Assembly (NCBI GenBank): GCA_937988865.1 | Contig: CALKHV010000120.1 | Span: 1-30,398, forward strand | DNA from: an uncultured Propionibacteriaceae bacterium | GTDB lineage: Bacteria; Actinomycetota; Actinomycetes; Propionibacteriales; Propionibacteriaceae | Length of the DNA stretch: 30,398 nucleotides | Reading direction: 5' to 3' | In this document: positions 26,944 to 30,398 of the stretch, piece by piece | Position numbering within the stretch: the first letter of the stretch is position 1 | Layout: each line of letters begins with the position of its first letter | Notes under the pieces: model-generated | What the model saw: the letters and a program-made list of their open reading frames with translations, nothing else | What the model was told of the DNA's origin: nothing | Database searches by the model: none | Program-made: the position numbers and the translations under genes

Positions 26944-29520
26944 ATGGACACCAGCAAACTCACCACGATGAGCCGCGACGCCGTCTCGGCGGCGGTGCGC
27001 AGCGCGTTGACCAAGGGCAATCCCAACGCCGAACCGAGCCACCTGCTGCACGCGCTGTTGCTCGTGCCCGACAACACGGTCGGGCCGCTGCTGACGTCCG
27101 CGGGGATCGACCCGCAGGTCGTCCAGGCGGCGTCGACGGGCGCGATCAACAGGCTCCCGTCGGCGCAGGGGTCGTCGGTGTCGCAACCCGGGCTCTCGGG
27201 CTCGTTCGCGCGCGTCCTGGCGGACGCCGAGAATCGCGCAGCCGCCCTGGGTGACGACTTCGTCGCGACCGAGCACCTCTTGATCTCCCTGGCCGCCGTC
27301 GATTCGGACGCCTCGAAGATCCTGCGGGACCTCGGCGCCACGACCGACAAGCTGGAGGCAGCCTTTGCGGCCTCGCGCGGTGACCGCCGCGTCACGTCGG
27401 CCGAGGACGAGGGCAGCGAGAAGGCCCTCGACAAGTACTCCATCGACCTCACCGAGCGCGCCCGCGCGGGCAAGCTCGACCCGGTCATCGGCCGGGATGC
27501 CGAGATCCGTCGCGTGGTGCAGGTGCTGGCTCGGCGAACCAAGAACAATCCCGTGCTGATCGGTGAACCGGGCGTGGGCAAGACGGCCGTCGTCGAGGGT
27601 CTGGCGCAGCGGGTCGTGGCCGGTGACGTCCCTGACTCCCTGAAGGGACGCCGGGTCGTGTCGCTCGACCTCGCGTCCATGGTGGCCGGCGCGAAGTACC
27701 GCGGTGAGTTCGAGGAGCGGCTGAAGGCCGTCCTGAACGAGATCCGGGACGCCGAGGGCCGCATCATCACCTTCATCGACGAGTTGCACACCGTCGTCGG
27801 CGCGGGTGCGTCGGGTGAGGGCGCGATGGACGCGGGCAACATGCTCAAGCCCATGCTCGCCCGTGGCGAGCTGCGCATGATCGGCGCGACCACGCTGGAC
27901 GAATACCGTGAGCGCATCGAGAAGGACCCTGCCCTGGAGCGTCGATTCCAGCAGGTGTTCGTGGGGGAGCCCTCCATCGAGGACACCATCGCGATCCTGC
28001 GCGGGCTCCGAGAGCGTTACGAGGCGCACCACAAGGTGCGGATCACCGACGGCGCGCTGGTCGCTGCCGCGACCCTGTCGGGTCGGTACATCACCTCGCG
28101 ACAGCTGCCTGACAAGGCCATCGACCTGATCGACGAGGCGGCGTCCCGGTTGCGGATGGAGATTGACTCGTCCCCCGAAGAGATCGACAAGCTGCGTCGC
28201 GCCGTCGACCGGCTGACGATGGAGCAGTTCGCTCTGGAGAAGGAGGCGGACGCCGCGTCCGTCGCCCGGCTGGGCCGACTGCGGGCCGAGTTGGCCGACA
28301 CCCAGGAGGAGTTGCGCGGGCTCGAGCAGCGGTGGGAGGCCGAGAAGGCCGGGCTGAACCGCGTCGGTGACCTGAAGGAAGGGATCGACCGGCTGCGGAT
28401 CGAGGCCGACCGGCTGCTGCGTGAGGGCAAGCTGGCCGAGGCGTCCGAGATCCAGTACGGACGCATCCCCGGGCTGGAGAAGGAACTTGAGGCTGCGTCC
28501 GAGGCGGAGGCGTCGCTGCCATCGATGGTGAGCGAAGAGGTCGGCACGGGCGACATCGCCGAGGTCGTCAGCGCGTGGACGGGCATTCCCGTCGGCAAGA
28601 TGTTGCAGGGTGAGAGCGAGAAGCTCCTGACGATGGAGGCCCACATCGGTGAGCGCCTGATTGGTCAGCGGGCGGCGGTCCAGGCTGTGGCGGACGCTGT
28701 TCGCCGTAGTCGGGCCGGCATTTCCGACCCGAATCGTCCGACGGGCTCGTTCCTCTTCCTCGGCCCTACCGGTGTCGGCAAGACCGAGCTGGCGAAGTCG
28801 CTGGCCGACTTCCTGTTCGACGACGAGACCGCGATGGTGCGCATCGACATGAGCGAGTACTCAGAGAAGCACTCGGTGTCGCGCCTTGTGGGAGCCCCTC
28901 CCGGCTACATCGGTTATGAGGAGGGCGGCCAGCTGACCGAGGCCGTGCGCCGGCGTCCGTATTCGGTGGTGCTGCTCGACGAGGTCGAGAAGGCGCACCC
29001 CGACCTGTTCAACATTCTGCTGCAGGCGCTCGACGACGGGCGCCTGACGGACGGGCAGGGACGCACGGTCGACTTCCGCAACGTGATCCTGATCATGACG
29101 TCGAACCTGGGCTCGCAGTTCCTGGCCGACCAGACGCTCGACCCGAAACTCAAGCGGGACGCGGCGATGGGCGCCGTGCGGCAGGCCTTCCGGCCGGAGT
29201 TCCTGAACCGGCTCGACGAGATCGTCATGTTCGACCCCTTGACGACCGATGACCTGACGCGCATCGTCGACATCCAGTTGGCGAAGCTCAACGCCCGGCT
29301 CGCTGATCGGCGGATCACGCTGGTCGTGTCGCCCGAGGCGACGGCCTGGCTGGCGAGCAACGGCTTCGACCCGGTCTACGGCGCGCGTCCGCTGCGTCGG
29401 CTCGTGCAGTCCACGATCGAGGACCTGCTGGCCAGGCGCCTCCTCGCCGGTGAGGTCGTGGACGGTGACCAGGTGAGTTTCGGCCTCGATGAGAGCGGCG
29501 CGCGGCTCGTCATCGAGTGA
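26944..29520 (+). CDS. clpB: Protein disaggregase ClpB (Hsp104/Hsp100 type)
   Basis: ClpB is an AAA+ hexamer that threads aggregated proteins for refolding with DnaK-DnaJ-GrpE. The 858-residue length is typical. An N-domain (1-150) with paired Clp repeats is followed by the first AAA domain with Walker A GEPGVGKT (207-214). A coiled-coil middle domain (about 390-520, with long charged heptads such as EEIDKLRRAVDRLTMEQFALEKEAD) separates it from the second AAA domain with Walker A GPTGVGKT (607-614). The C-terminal sensor 2 domain contains GARPLRRLVQSTIEDLLAR. The ATG has a GGGGAG site. It has its own HAIR operator, and a striking perfect palindrome follows its stop. Confidence 0.98.
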   Translation: MDTSKLTTMSRDAVSAAVRSALTKGNPNAEPSHLLHALLLVPDNTVGPLLTSAGIDPQVVQAASTGAINRLPSAQGSSVSQPGLSGSFARVLADAENRAAALGDDFVATEHLLISLAAVDSDASKILRDLGATTDKLEAAFAASRGDRRVTSAEDEGSEKALDKYSIDLTERARAGKLDPVIGRDAEIRRVVQVLARRTKNNPVLIGEPGVGKTAVVEGLAQRVVAGDVPDSLKGRRVVSLDLASMVAGAKYRGEFEERLKAVLNEIRDAEGRIITFIDELHTVVGAGASGEGAMDAGNMLKPMLARGELRMIGATTLDEYRERIEKDPALERRFQQVFVGEPSIEDTIAILRGLRERYEAHHKVRITDGALVAAATLSGRYITSRQLPDKAIDLIDEAASRLRMEIDSSPEEIDKLRRAVDRLTMEQFALEKEADAASVARLGRLRAELADTQEELRGLEQRWEAEKAGLNRVGDLKEGIDRLRIEADRLLREGKLAEASEIQYGRIPGLEKELEAASEAEASLPSMVSEEVGTGDIAEVVSAWTGIPVGKMLQGESEKLLTMEAHIGERLIGQRAAVQAVADAVRRSRAGISDPNRPTGSFLFLGPTGVGKTELAKSLADFLFDDETAMVRIDMSEYSEKHSVSRLVGAPPGYIGYEEGGQLTEAVRRRPYSVVLLDEVEKAHPDLFNILLQALDDGRLTDGQGRTVDFRNVILIMTSNLGSQFLADQTLDPKLKRDAAMGAVRQAFRPEFLNRLDEIVMFDPLTTDDLTRIVDIQLAKLNARLADRRITLVVSPEATAWLASNGFDPVYGARPLRRLVQSTIEDLLARRLLAGEVVDGDQVSFGLDESGARLVIE

Positions 29521-29526
29521 GCGTCC

Positions 29527-29576
29527 ATTCACTCCTGCGGATGTGTCTGAGTTCAGACACATCCGCAGGAGTGAAT
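29527..29576. terminator. Perfect 24-base-arm palindrome after clpB
   Basis: The arms at 29527-29550 and 29553-29576 are exact complements over 24 bases, with only GT between. The core reads GTGTCTGA-GT-TCAGACAC. It begins 6 bases after the clpB stop. GC content is about 50%, clearly below its surroundings, and no U-run follows. A strong transcription terminator is the simplest reading; a recombination or protein-binding site is an alternative. The rest of the gap to 29634 shows no clear promoter. Confidence 0.6.
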
Positions 29577-29634
29577 CCTGAAGATTTCGCCGACGACCTC
29601 ACAAACGGGCCATCTCAATGGGCCTTCCAGAAGT

Positions 29635-30398
29635 GTGAGGACTCGTCAGATCCCCGCTGCAGGCCTGATCGACCTGTCAGCGCAGCAAGCAGGTGTCCTG
29701 ACCCTGCCCCAGATCCGTGCATTCGGCCTGCCACAAGCCACGATGAGACGCCTGTGCCGTGACGGCCAGTGGGTTCTGATGGCCAACGGGCTCTATGCCA
29801 CCCGCCAACCTGACTGGATGTCGCATCTCTGGGCCGGCGTGCTGCTCGGCGGCGACTCCGCAGTCGTCGGCGGATGGGCTGCGGCCCATCTCCACGGTTT
29901 CGCGGAGGCCCCGTCGGTGATCGACATCTGGTCAGAGGGTGCGGCCCGAACCGGACTTCGCCTCGCTGGTCCGCCTGAGGTGGTGCTGCACGAGGGGGTG
30001 AGGCGAGGTCGCGGCTCGCCGGCGATCACGTCCGCCGCACGCACGATCCTCGACTCCGTGGCGGGGCTCAGTGACGATGACGTGGTCGGACTCGTGACTC
30101 GGGCGCGTCGCGTGTCGCCCGGTCTGCAGGGGCGGCTGCGTTCAGAGCTGGCGGCGGTGTCGAAGGTCTCCCATCGAGCGCTGTTGACCGAACTCGTCCA
30201 GCCGGTGAATCGAGGTGTCGAGAGTCCGCTGGAGTGGCGGTTCGCCCGCGACGTGGTGAAGGCGCACGGACTCCCGAAGATCACACTGCAGGTCTCGCAC
30301 CGGCGCGGCACCCGCTCGGACGCCTCGTTCGACGAGTTCCCTCTGCTGGTTGAGCTCGACGGGTTCACCTGGCACGGGGATCGACGCGATGCCGATCA
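29635..30398 (+). CDS. AbiEi-N/DUF559-type protein, 3' end beyond the window
   Basis: The frame is open from 29575 to the right edge. I start at the GTG at 29635, which yields VRTRQIPAAGLIDLSAQ; no good ribosome site is visible, so the start is uncertain. The N-terminal part (about 11-56) is a winged-helix domain of the AbiEi-antitoxin N-terminal type (GVLTLPQIRAFGLPQATMRR, then GQWVLMANGLYAT). The visible C-terminal part reaches FDEFPLLVELDGFTWHGDR (about 230-250). This is the beginning of a DUF559/Vsr-like endonuclease-fold domain with Glu and Asp in PD-(D/E)xK positions. Such proteins are common in actinobacterial genomes, often as multiple paralogues, with no settled role. The gene is cut by the window, not necessarily broken. 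Confidence 0.75.
   Translation, partial: MRTRQIPAAGLIDLSAQQAGVLTLPQIRAFGLPQATMRRLCRDGQWVLMANGLYATRQPDWMSHLWAGVLLGGDSAVVGGWAAAHLHGFAEAPSVIDIWSEGAARTGLRLAGPPEVVLHEGVRRGRGSPAITSAARTILDSVAGLSDDDVVGLVTRARRVSPGLQGRLRSELAAVSKVSHRALLTELVQPVNRGVESPLEWRFARDVVKAHGLPKITLQVSHRRGTRSDASFDEFPLLVELDGFTWHGDRRDAD

Noticed and set aside
26863..28644. A 593-codon minus-strand frame opposite clpB
   Set aside because: Antisense shadow of clpB; Arg/Leu/Asp-rich with no recognisable domain.

Overview
The window is high-GC (roughly 68% by eye), gene-dense DNA from an actinobacterium. The best fit is Propionibacteriaceae. The reasons are a succinate/propionyl-CoA type CoA transferase at the left edge, a pyruvate phosphate dikinase with its regulatory protein, an HspR-controlled dnaK-grpE-dnaJ-hspR cluster with HAIR operators, a DesA3-type acyl desaturase with its reductase, and a bifunctional-type dCTP deaminase. 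This assignment is an inference from gene content. I see no rRNA, tRNA, CRISPR array or insertion sequence.

Layout from left to right: a CoA transferase running off the left edge (-); serB (-); a small membrane-anchored acidic protein (-); a YwiC-like membrane protein and an RsmC/RlmG-like rRNA methyltransferase (-); the PPDK regulatory protein and ppdK (+), ending at a bidirectional hairpin; deoC-dcd (-); a membrane-anchored secreted protein of unknown function (+); an OmpR-type response regulator with its histidine kinase (-); a DoxX protein (-); a DUF4397 surface protein with an adjacent class F-like sortase (-); a PiT phosphate transporter and a small membrane protein (+); a ferredoxin-reductase and desaturase pair (-) divergent from a PucR-type regulator (+); a GNAT-like protein and a DinB/LMW-phosphatase fusion (+); an aminoglycoside-phosphotransferase-like protein (-); dnaK-grpE-dnaJ-hspR and clpB (+); and a DUF559/AbiEi-type protein cut by the right edge (+).

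Much of the content is core metabolism and proteostasis. PEP/pyruvate interconversion (PPDK plus regulator) and the CoA transferase fit a propionate-fermenting metabolism. deoC and dcd serve deoxynucleotide salvage and dUMP supply. The heat-shock block has two HAIR operators before dnaK and one before clpB, and it encodes its own repressor HspR.

The least expected signals are regulatory or structural. (1) The word GGACGC/GCGTCC is several-fold over-represented in both orientations. (2) CTGTGC direct repeats with an exact 11-base period lie upstream of both the response regulator and a distant membrane protein gene. (3) Many genes have a TANNNT-like -10 box 6-7 bases before the start codon, suggesting leaderless transcription. 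(4) A perfect 24-base-arm palindrome follows clpB. (5) A sortase and its probable dedicated substrate lack an LPXTG-like signal. (6) A DinB domain is fused to an arsenate-reductase-like domain that lacks the usual second pair of cysteines. (7) A nine-codon leader ORF overlaps the pit start codon.
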